A stretch of DNA of 64,000 nt from Gracilibacillus orientalis (GTDB lineage: Bacteria > Bacillota > Bacilli > Bacillales > Amphibacillaceae). Each line of letters opens with the position of its first letter. The stretch's first letter is position 1. A model generated the notes under the pieces. That model did no database searches and had not been told where the DNA came from. It was given only the letters and a program-made list of their open reading frames with translations. The position numbers and the translations under genes were made by a program. Shown here piece by piece: positions 25,254 to 32,530 of this stretch. The stretch spans positions 620,001-684,000 of the forward strand of contig NZ_FOTR01000001.1 in NCBI RefSeq assembly GCF_900114645.1. The letters run 5' to 3'.

Positions 25254-26138
25254 TTATTGAATATCTTCTTTTAACCCCAAAACAAGTTCCTGAAAATAAC
25301 GAAATGGACTACTTATCCATAAATTACGATGATAGACAAAATGAATTTGTCTTTCTAAGTCTTGATTCTGGAATTCAATATATGATAAGTGATCCTCCTT
25401 TTCAATCAACCTTTTAGAAATAAGAGCAACTGCTTTACCGTAAGACAACATCTTAATTATCGTAGATACTGAGTCTAGTTGAATCATCTCCATTTTTAGC
25501 TTTTTCTCCTGTAACCACGATTTAGAGAAACGTCCTGTTGAACTGGATAGTCTGTGCACGAGTAGTGTTTGATCATATAAATCATTTTCTGCCAAAGCTG
25601 TCTTACCAGCAAACGAGTGGATCTTGCTAAAAGCTAATACAATCTTATCACTCGTGATTGGCTCATATACAAGGTCTGCCTCTTTATTACCCGTTTCCAT
25701 CACTAAACCGCAATCCAGTTCTTGTAACAGCAGCCTCTTTTCTATTTCAGGGGCTGTTTTAACATCTAACGATACCTTTATTCTTGGGTAGCGTTCTGCC
25801 AGTTGATGAATAAGTTCTGGCATAAATAACTGAGCCGGTACACCACTTGCACCTAGTTTAATAGACCCTTTCTCTCCATTCTTATAATCTTCTACACTTT
25901 TTTCCAGTGCACTATTTGTTTGGCTTAACTGCTTGGCATAATGATAGAGCATTTCTCCCCCATCTGTGAGTCTGTATCCTCCAGCATTTGTGCGAAAAAG
26001 CTTAATGTCATAATCTTCTTCCAAAGATTTAACATGAAAAGAAACAGTAGGAGTAGATAAACCAAGTAATTTTGCTGTATCTGTCATTTTTCTCGTTTCT
26101 ACCAATGTGATAAAAACATTTAATTTTTGAATATTCAC
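25254..26138 (-). CDS. LysR-family transcriptional regulator
   Basis: 294 aa. N-terminal winged helix-turn-helix (MNIQKLNVFITLVETRKMTD, TDTAKLLGLSTPTVSFHVKS) and a C-terminal effector domain (about 90-290, GSIKLGASGVPAQLFMPELI). Divergent from the ABC/MBL/CYTH operon, the standard LysR layout, so it very likely controls that operon and itself. The 147-bp divergent region has two 15-bp palindromes of T-N11-A form (26158 and 26211). The effector may be the transported compound. Confidence 0.92.
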   Translation of the reverse strand: MNIQKLNVFITLVETRKMTDTAKLLGLSTPTVSFHVKSLEEDYDIKLFRTNAGGYRLTDGGEMLYHYAKQLSQTNSALEKSVEDYKNGEKGSIKLGASGVPAQLFMPELIHQLAERYPRIKVSLDVKTAPEIEKRLLLQELDCGLVMETGNKEADLVYEPITSDKIVLAFSKIHSFAGKTALAENDLYDQTLLVHRLSSSTGRFSKSWLQEKKLKMEMIQLDSVSTIIKMLSYGKAVALISKRLIEKEDHLSYIEFQNQDLERQIHFVYHRNLWISSPFRYFQELVLGLKEDIQ

Positions 26139-26157
26139 TTTATCACCCTAAAGTATT

Positions 26158-26172
26158 TTAGATTTTATCTAA
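26158..26172. promoter_or_regulatory. Candidate LysR box 1
   Basis: TTAGATTTTATCTAA: 6-bp arms, 3-bp centre, exactly the T-N11-A form, 20 bp upstream of the lysR start, placed for autoregulation. Confidence 0.6.
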
Positions 26173-26210
26173 CAATACATCAATTTTATCAGATTCTTTT
26201 TAATTTAATG

Positions 26211-26225
26211 TTAACAGTTAGTTAA
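26211..26225. promoter_or_regulatory. Candidate LysR box 2
   Basis: TTAACAGTTAGTTAA: 5-bp arms, 5-bp centre, T-N11-A-compatible, about 60 bp upstream of the ABC operon start, placed for activation. Confidence 0.5.
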
Positions 26226-26285
26226 TATTTTCTAAACATTACTTCTCTACACTAAGAAGTGAGGAGAAAATGAGGAGAGGATAAC

Positions 26286-27254
26286 ATGATCATTCGCTTA
26301 AAAGACATCGAGAAGAAATATGACAATGTACAAGCAGTAAAGCCGATTGATGTAACGATAGAAGACACCTTTGTTACGATCCTCGGCCAATCAGGTTGTG
26401 GCAAAACGACCTTGTTAAAGATGTTAGCCGGGCTGACAGAACCTACATCTGGAGAAATCCTTTTTGATGACCAGACAATTTTTTCTAAATCACAGAAAAT
26501 CAATGTGAAGCCGAACAAACGTGAAATTGCGATGGTATTTCAAGATTTCGGGCTTTGGCCCCACATGACTGTCTTTGAAAATGTCGCATTTGGTCTTCGA
26601 GGGAAGTTATCCAAGACAGAACGAGCTGATGTCGTTCGTGATGCATTGTTGAAAGTGAAGCTTGAGGCTAAAGCATCCATGAAACCAGGAGAATTATCAG
26701 GTGGCCAACAGCAACGAGTTGCATTGGCACGAGCTATCGCTGTTAATCCAAATCTTATCCTTTTCGATGAAGCTCTAAGTGCACTCGATGCGATTTTGCG
26801 TGAACAAATGCGTGAAGAGATTTTGACGATTGTACAATCGATTGGTTCACAAGCCATCTTTGTCACACACGATCAAACAGAAGCAATGGCTATGTCAGAC
26901 AGCATGATTGTAATGGATACGGGAGATGTTGTACAAACAGGTTCACCTGAAGAAATCTATTACTCTCCAGCTAATCCATTTGTAGCTAACTTTATCGGAA
27001 AAACCAATTGGATAGAGGATAATGAGAGGATGATTCGTCCTGAAAACGTTCATCTCTATCCACAAAAAAATACGACATGTAGATCGGGGGTCATAAAAAA
27101 AAGCATGTATGCAGGAGACCGTTATGTAATCTTTGCCGAGACAAACGGCCAGTTGTGGAAGTTTTATGATAATCATCCTCATCAACAAGGAACTAACATT
27201 AAGCTTTATGTGCAAGAAAATAATATTCATTCTTTAACTAAACAGGAGGCATAA
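26286..27254 (+). CDS. ABC transporter ATPase (FbpC/PotA-like)
   Basis: 322 aa, ATG preceded by GAGGAGAGG. Walker A GQSGCGKTTLLKM, Q-loop MVFQDFGLWPH, signature LSGGQQQRVALARAIA, Walker B LILFDEALSALD and switch His VTHDQTEA. The C-terminal part (about 240-322, RPENVHLYPQKNTTCRSGVI) is a TOBE-like regulatory domain. Family: ferric iron/2-aminoethylphosphonate/spermidine-type importers. First gene of a five-gene operon; 2 bp from the binding-protein gene. Confidence 0.93.
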   Translation: MIIRLKDIEKKYDNVQAVKPIDVTIEDTFVTILGQSGCGKTTLLKMLAGLTEPTSGEILFDDQTIFSKSQKINVKPNKREIAMVFQDFGLWPHMTVFENVAFGLRGKLSKTERADVVRDALLKVKLEAKASMKPGELSGGQQQRVALARAIAVNPNLILFDEALSALDAILREQMREEILTIVQSIGSQAIFVTHDQTEAMAMSDSMIVMDTGDVVQTGSPEEIYYSPANPFVANFIGKTNWIEDNERMIRPENVHLYPQKNTTCRSGVIKKSMYAGDRYVIFAETNGQLWKFYDNHPHQQGTNIKLYVQENNIHSLTKQEA

Positions 27255-27256
27255 CC

Positions 27257-28273
27257 ATGAAAAAATTAAAATTAACTGCTATGGCAGGAATCTTTACATC
27301 CGCATTACTATTAAGTGCATGTGGTGCTGAATCCAATGAAGCTTCAGGCGCTGAAGATACTAATTCATCTGACGATAATACCATTACTGTTTATTCTGCC
27401 GGACCGGGTGGACTAGCAGAAAATATTCAAGAAGCCTTTGAAGAAGAAACGGGAATCCAAGTGGAAATGTTCCAAAGCACGACAGGAAAAATTTTATCCC
27501 GTTTAGAAGCGGAAGCAAATAACTCCGTTGCAGATGTTGTCGTACTTGCTTCTGTCCCATCTATGGAAGGATTAAAATCTGAAGATAAACTACAAGCATA
27601 CCAATCTGAGAATGGCGACAGCATCAACTCGGAATGGAGCGATCCAGACAAACATTATTATGGATACAGTGCCGCTGCACTTGGTGTTGCTTATAACACA
27701 AGTCAAATCGAATCCCTTGATGCTGATTGGAATGAATTCAGTGAGCCAGAATGGCAAGGACGCGTAGCCATGCCTGATCCTACTTCTTCTGGATCTGCTG
27801 TTGACTTTCTATATGGTTTAACAAATGCAAATGAAGATGGTTGGGATACAGTTCAAAGCTGGATGGACAATGACTTGCTTATAGCCGGCGCTAACAAAGA
27901 AGCATTAAATACTGTCATTACTGGGGATAAAGATGTCGTCGTTTCCTCTGTAGATTATATGACATATAAAGCGAAAGATAGTGGTGAACCAATTGATATT
28001 TACTATCCTGAAAGTGGTACAGTGATCAGCCCTCGTGCTGCAGGAATTTTAGCGGATGCTCATAATGTGGATGGTGCACAAGCATTTATTGACTTCCTTT
28101 TATCTGACACTGCACAACAATTGGTTGCGGATGCTTATATTTTACCAGGCAATGATGCAATTGAATTAAATAATCGCGCTGCCTTAAGTGATATTCCAAC
28201 GCTACCTTTAGAATTGGAAAATATTGAAGAGAAACAAACAAAAACATTAAATGAATTTTCAACTATGAATTAA
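27257..28273 (+). CDS. Solute-binding lipoprotein, ferric/phosphonate type
   Basis: 338 aa, site ACAGGAGGC. Lipobox LLLSAC (about residues 17-22), then an acidic linker and an FbpA/PhnS-like binding fold (ITVYSAGPGGLAENIQEAFE, VADVVVLASVPSMEGLK, WQGRVAMPDPTSSGSAVDFL, YYPESGTVISPRAAGILADA). The adjacent Tyr pair used by FbpA proteins to bind iron is not seen at the usual place, and EGxxxPxR-type sulfate or thiosulfate motifs are absent; PTSSGSA could hold a phosphate-like group. I read it as an organophosphate or phosphonate receptor more than an iron one, with moderate confidence. Confidence 0.85.
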   Translation: MKKLKLTAMAGIFTSALLLSACGAESNEASGAEDTNSSDDNTITVYSAGPGGLAENIQEAFEEETGIQVEMFQSTTGKILSRLEAEANNSVADVVVLASVPSMEGLKSEDKLQAYQSENGDSINSEWSDPDKHYYGYSAAALGVAYNTSQIESLDADWNEFSEPEWQGRVAMPDPTSSGSAVDFLYGLTNANEDGWDTVQSWMDNDLLIAGANKEALNTVITGDKDVVVSSVDYMTYKAKDSGEPIDIYYPESGTVISPRAAGILADAHNVDGAQAFIDFLLSDTAQQLVADAYILPGNDAIELNNRAALSDIPTLPLELENIEEKQTKTLNEFSTMN

Positions 28274-28334
28274 GACTTCTATCACTATTAGTACACCTGT
28301 AGTGCTGAAGTAAACCATAATGGAGGAATTACGT

Positions 28335-29987
28335 ATGATTGTACGTAGACATGCCCCTTTTACGGCTTTGTTTATCATACTTACTATATTAGCTATAGCA
28401 CCACTTCTTGCGGTGCTGGGCTACACTTTTTTTGAAAATGGCACTTTGTCATTTGAATCATTACTATCCGTTTTACAAAACAATAGTATTGTAGAAACGA
28501 TGCAAAACTCGTTATTACTCGGCCTTTATGTGATTGCCTTTACTACATGTATAGCACTCCCATTAGCCATCATTAGAACGAAAACTTTTCTAGTGAAAAG
28601 TGAATGGTTAGATATTGTATTTATCATTCCTTTTATGACACCACCGTATATCGGTTCAATGGGATGGATTTTGTTCATGCAGCACAATGGTTATTATGAG
28701 CAACTATTTTCTGCTGAAGCTCCTTTTTCCTTTTTTAGTGTAGCGGGAATGGTATTTATCATGAGCATGCACCTTTACCCATTTCTTTATTTAATGCTTA
28801 AAAACGCCTTAATGAGAATTGATGGTTCTTTCCAGGATGCAACATTGATTTATGGGGGTAACCCGGTTCTGAATTGGATTCGCGTCATATTGCCATTACT
28901 AATATCCAGTTATATCATGGCAGCCTTACTCGTCTTTATCAAAACATTAGCAGAATTCGGAACACCTGTCACTTTCGGTAAAAGAATCGGCTATGATGTC
29001 TTTACGACGGAGATCCATGCTTATTTATCACGTTGGCCAATTAATATTTCAGCCGCTACCAGCTTATCATTAGTATTGCTTACTGTCTGTATGGTGATCT
29101 GGTATATCCAGAACATTATCAGCCATAAATATACGTATGGCATTCATTCTGGTAAATCAGCAAGTTCGAGTCAACCGAAAGATTCGCTTTCTATTCGGAT
29201 TTTCTCCACCGGATATGTACTTATCATATTAGGATTATCTATTGGAGTACCTTATTTTTCGATTATTGCTACCTCTTTGTTAAAAGTGCGTGGTGAGCCA
29301 TTAAGTTTCAACAACTTAACAATCAGTCATTATGAAGAGCTTTTCACAATTGGCTCGTCTAGCTTCACAGCACTAATGAACAGCATTAACTTTGCCTTTG
29401 TAGCTTCTACTATAGCAGTTCTTATTGGATTTTGTATTGCACTATATGTGAGAGACGCCAAAAGGAAGCCACAACAGCTATTGGATTTTACCAGTCTGTT
29501 GTCCAATATTATTCCCGGTATTATCTTTGTCGTAGGTCTGATTCTATTCTGGAATGCAGCTTGGCTTCCAACGACGGTTTACAATACAAACTGGATGCCG
29601 ATACTTACTTATATTGTGCTGTTCTTACCTTATTCTGTTCAATATACCAAATCAGCATTATCACAGCTTCACCCATCCATTCACCATTCCAATGCGGTGT
29701 TTGCCCAAAACAATAGGATGATTCTGTTAAAAGTATGGCTTCCACTATTAGGACAAGGGATTTTAGCCGGGTGGATGATGACCTTTATTATTTCTATGCG
29801 TGAGTTAGTTGGTTCCCTACTTATTCTTCCTCCATCAGTTGAAACTAGTGCCACCTTTATTTATAGCCAATTTGAACAAGGTGATGTATCAAAAGGAATG
29901 GCAATGGCGGTAATCACCGTACTGTTAACGGTACTCTGTATTTTTCTGATTGAACTTTTGCAACGAAAGGCATTACATACACAATAA
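28335..29987 (+). CDS. Fused two-domain ABC permease (FbpB/PhnU-V-like)
   Basis: 550 aa from ATG at 28335; GGAGGAATTACGT precedes it and would fall inside the protein if ATG 28320 were used. Twelve membrane segments in two homologous halves, with EAA loops FQDATLIYGGNPVLNWIRVI (first half) and IHHSNAVFAQNNRMILLKVW (second half). The single fused chain with 12 helices is the form used by ferric and phosphonate importers. The stop codon shares its last A with the ATG of the next gene, so translation is coupled. Confidence 0.92.
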   Translation: MIVRRHAPFTALFIILTILAIAPLLAVLGYTFFENGTLSFESLLSVLQNNSIVETMQNSLLLGLYVIAFTTCIALPLAIIRTKTFLVKSEWLDIVFIIPFMTPPYIGSMGWILFMQHNGYYEQLFSAEAPFSFFSVAGMVFIMSMHLYPFLYLMLKNALMRIDGSFQDATLIYGGNPVLNWIRVILPLLISSYIMAALLVFIKTLAEFGTPVTFGKRIGYDVFTTEIHAYLSRWPINISAATSLSLVLLTVCMVIWYIQNIISHKYTYGIHSGKSASSSQPKDSLSIRIFSTGYVLIILGLSIGVPYFSIIATSLLKVRGEPLSFNNLTISHYEELFTIGSSSFTALMNSINFAFVASTIAVLIGFCIALYVRDAKRKPQQLLDFTSLLSNIIPGIIFVVGLILFWNAAWLPTTVYNTNWMPILTYIVLFLPYSVQYTKSALSQLHPSIHHSNAVFAQNNRMILLKVWLPLLGQGILAGWMMTFIISMRELVGSLLILPPSVETSATFIYSQFEQGDVSKGMAMAVITVLLTVLCIFLIELLQRKALHTQ

Positions 29988-31078
29988 TGATTGATGTAAC
30001 CGTCCTTGGAGGAGTAGGAGAATATGGTCGAAACTGCTTTTTAGTTACAGACCAAGCAACCAACACACGCATAATGCTTGATTGTGGCGTTCGAAATGGG
30101 AACCCGGAACTGTATCCACCAATCACTGAAGAAATAGCGCAATCCATTCAAGCTGTATTTATCTCACACGTTCATAACGATCACACCGGAGCACTACCAT
30201 TATTAGCAGAAAAGGGCTTCACAGGTGACGTATGGATGAGTGAAGCAAGCTTAAAACAATTGCCAACCATCATTCCAAAATGGCAAGAAAAAGCACCTCA
30301 TACATCGATAGACGATTTACATTTTCGCTCTTTTCCTCAAAATACAAGAGGAAAGCGAATGAAAATAACGGAGGATCTTTCTATTACTTGGGGCTATAGT
30401 GGGCACATGCTCGGAAGTGTATGGTATACCTTTTATCTAAGAGAACAATCTATCTTTTACTCTGGAGATATAGCACTTGCTTCTCCCCTGTTAGTTACGG
30501 ATATGCCGGATAAGATTGCTTATGATATCGCATTGATAGACAGTGGACATGGCGCTCAAACGATGTCCTATGAAAATAGTATTACTAATATTGTGTCAGC
30601 GATGAAAGCTCCATCTGACAGATACCTAATTCCGATTACGATTTCAGGAAAAGCTTGTGATCTCTTATTCTCACTGTTTAAAGCACTTCCTGACCGAAAC
30701 TTTTTTATCGATAATGCTTTATATGAACATTTACTTAGCTATCTGACGCACACAGATAACATATACAAAGAAACAATGGATCAATTAAAAGCAATGTTAG
30801 AAAGCAGACGTTTACAAATAAAGCAAGGAATGAAAAAAGCGGGTGTCTACTTATTATTAAGCAGTCCAAGTGGATTTCACGAAATAAAGACCAGTGTATA
30901 TAAGGGTGAGCATTCCCCTTTTTATAAATCACATCCTGATCAGAAAGATGTAAAAGCATTAGTGAGAACAATCGATGCAAAGAAATATATTTTTTTCCAT
31001 AGTAAACATCAAGATTTAGAAACTATTTTACATGCGTTACATTCAGAAAATTACTTTATTGGAGGGTTTGTACGATGA
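29987..31078 (+). CDS. Metallo-beta-lactamase-fold hydrolase, beta-CASP-like
   Basis: 363 aa. Zinc motif ISHVHNDHTGALPLL (HxHxDH, about residues 59-64), then GYSGHMLGSVWYTF (third metal His) and FYSGDIALASP (bridging Asp). GHMLGS recalls beta-CASP nucleases and mRNA 3'-end factors, while the genomic setting, coupled to an importer and to a secreted CYTH-like protein, recalls PhnP, an MBL phosphodiesterase of phosphonate use. No signal peptide, so cytosolic: it may open an imported phosphodiester. It overlaps both neighbours by 1-4 bp. The exact reaction is unknown. Confidence 0.8.
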   Translation: MIDVTVLGGVGEYGRNCFLVTDQATNTRIMLDCGVRNGNPELYPPITEEIAQSIQAVFISHVHNDHTGALPLLAEKGFTGDVWMSEASLKQLPTIIPKWQEKAPHTSIDDLHFRSFPQNTRGKRMKITEDLSITWGYSGHMLGSVWYTFYLREQSIFYSGDIALASPLLVTDMPDKIAYDIALIDSGHGAQTMSYENSITNIVSAMKAPSDRYLIPITISGKACDLLFSLFKALPDRNFFIDNALYEHLLSYLTHTDNIYKETMDQLKAMLESRRLQIKQGMKKAGVYLLLSSPSGFHEIKTSVYKGEHSPFYKSHPDQKDVKALVRTIDAKKYIFFHSKHQDLETILHALHSENYFIGGFVR

Positions 31079-31869
31079 AAAAAATAATCGTTTTGTTTAC
31101 CTTGTTGTTAGCTGTCATGGTTAGTGTTGCTACTCCATCCTATGCTGAAAGTGAAATTGAACCTGGTTATGAAGTGAAATTTAATCTTGATTTGGATTCT
31201 TTTCAAAGTACCAATGAAATGCTCGATATTTTCGACGCTGAACACGACGAAGATTTGATGGTCTATTATTTTGATACACCTGATCAGACATTTCGTGAGC
31301 TAGGATACATCCACCGTCTTCGTGTTTATGCAAGTGACAAGAAAACAAATATCACATACAAGAAAGTATTCCCAGGAGTGGCTATCACTGATGCGATTGA
31401 GGAAGCAAGTGCAAAAGATTTTCACGGTGATATGTCCAATTACAAATTTGAAAATGACCGAAAAGAGGGAATAGACACATTTTCAATAAGTCGCAAGGAG
31501 AAATTTGAGAAAAATGATTCATTACGCTTTGATCTAATTGATCCGCAGTACGCTGTTAACCTTTTCCAGGAAGAAGCTTCTAGAAAGTATAGGAATTGGG
31601 ACGATGAAGACTGGTATCAAGAAACATTGGGCAACACTGTCCCTTATGGTCCAGCGTTAGCACACACCTACGAAGGTGATTTTCTTGATGTCGATGCAGA
31701 TGTAGAGATTTGGTCTTATAAAGGCGAGAAAATCGTTGAGGTTTCAACGAAGACCTCCGAAAAAGATGAAGCAGATCAAATTGAAACAGCATGGTTCGAA
31801 GAGTTAACAGATTCAGGTTGGCTAAGTGATGAGCAATCCTCTAAAACCGGATTTGTAATGGATCGATAG
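31075..31869 (+). CDS. Secreted CYTH-like (triphosphate tunnel) protein
   Basis: 264 aa starting in the ATGA overlap with the MBL gene. Signal peptide about 1-24 ending PSYA. The mature part begins IEPGYEVKFNLDL (CYTH usually starts ExExK; here EVKF), then YYFDTPDQTFRELGYIHRLR, a strong CYTH hallmark (YxDTxD..L...G..LRxR), and NITYKKVF. Acidic and basic residues alternate along strands as in triphosphate tunnel enzymes, which cleave polyphosphate or nucleoside triphosphates, although not every catalytic residue can be aligned by eye. A secreted member is unusual. It may release phosphate compounds outside the cell for the importer. Confidence 0.7.
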   Translation: MKKIIVLFTLLLAVMVSVATPSYAESEIEPGYEVKFNLDLDSFQSTNEMLDIFDAEHDEDLMVYYFDTPDQTFRELGYIHRLRVYASDKKTNITYKKVFPGVAITDAIEEASAKDFHGDMSNYKFENDRKEGIDTFSISRKEKFEKNDSLRFDLIDPQYAVNLFQEEASRKYRNWDDEDWYQETLGNTVPYGPALAHTYEGDFLDVDADVEIWSYKGEKIVEVSTKTSEKDEADQIETAWFEELTDSGWLSDEQSSKTGFVMDR

Positions 31870-31878
31870 TAATGTGAC

Positions 31879-31907
31879 AGGGAGCCTCAAAACAGGCTCC
31901 CTTATTT
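31879..31907 (+). terminator. Terminator of the ABC/MBL/CYTH operon
   Basis: AGGGAGCCT (31879-31887) / AGGCTCCCT (31894-31902) with 6-nt loop, then TATTT. Confidence 0.85.
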
Positions 31908-31930
31908 ACATCTAGGTACCATTATATTTT

Positions 31931-32389
31931 TCACTCATACCAAGCCTTTTTAGGCCTGTTTTCTGGAAACCCCACTTTTTTACGATAGGCTTTTCTTTCT
32001 TCAGTGAAATCAAACCATTGTTTATTACTCTTAGGATTATTTGCGTAGTTAACTACACAACGAATTTGGTCTTCAACACAACTATCTATCCATACACCTT
32101 GCTTTTGTTCTAATTGTTCAAAAAGTTCGGCACCATCCTTGTCCTTGATTTCTGATAATGAAATAATGTTTAACTGATAAACCAACCTTTCAGCTAATTT
32201 ATATCCAACAGAAGGAACTTTTTGAAAAGCAGCTAACCCCTTTAAATTCTTAGCCTTTTCGACTGATATATTTAGCATCTGAGCAATTTGCTCTTTGTTA
32301 AAAGAATGTATTTCGCTAATTTTCACTTTTGCTCTTCTAAGTTTTAATCTTTCAACGTCTGTTAAAGGCAATTTAGTATTGGAACCCAA
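31931..32389 (-). CDS. Cdd1/pathogenicity-locus family helix-hairpin-helix protein
   Basis: 152 aa from TTG at 32389, fixed by AAAGGAGGGATATTA. Helix-hairpin-helix region LKGLAAFQKVPSVGYKLAERLVYQL, then DGAELFEQLEQKQGVWIDSC, CVEDQIRCVVNYANNP, and a C-terminal KQWFDFTEERKAYRKKVG. This matches the small Cdd1 family (first seen near a pathogenicity locus), probably DNA-binding; true function unknown. Monocistronic between two terminators. Confidence 0.8.
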   Translation of the reverse strand: MGSNTKLPLTDVERLKLRRAKVKISEIHSFNKEQIAQMLNISVEKAKNLKGLAAFQKVPSVGYKLAERLVYQLNIISLSEIKDKDGAELFEQLEQKQGVWIDSCVEDQIRCVVNYANNPKSNKQWFDFTEERKAYRKKVGFPENRPKKAWYE

Positions 32390-32470
32390 TAATATCCCTC
32401 CTTTAGTATAAGTACATTTCCTCACACATTCTGTTAATCTATTCTATCATGATATGCAGTTAAACATCAC

Positions 32471-32514
32471 AAAAAGCCACACCACCTCAAAATGGGAGTG
32501 GTGTGACTTTTTTT
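32471..32514. terminator. Bidirectional terminator
   Basis: CACACCAC (32478-32485) / GTGGTGTG (32498-32505) flanked by AAAAAG and CTTTTTTT. Serves the pectate lyase gene on the minus strand. Confidence 0.8.
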
Positions 32515-32530
32515 ATGGTACATTTACTTT

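Noticed and set aside
26286-29987. Ferric iron importer FbpABC
   Set aside because: Kept only as a family label: the receptor lacks the adjacent Tyr pair, and the MBL and CYTH-like partners do not fit iron uptake.
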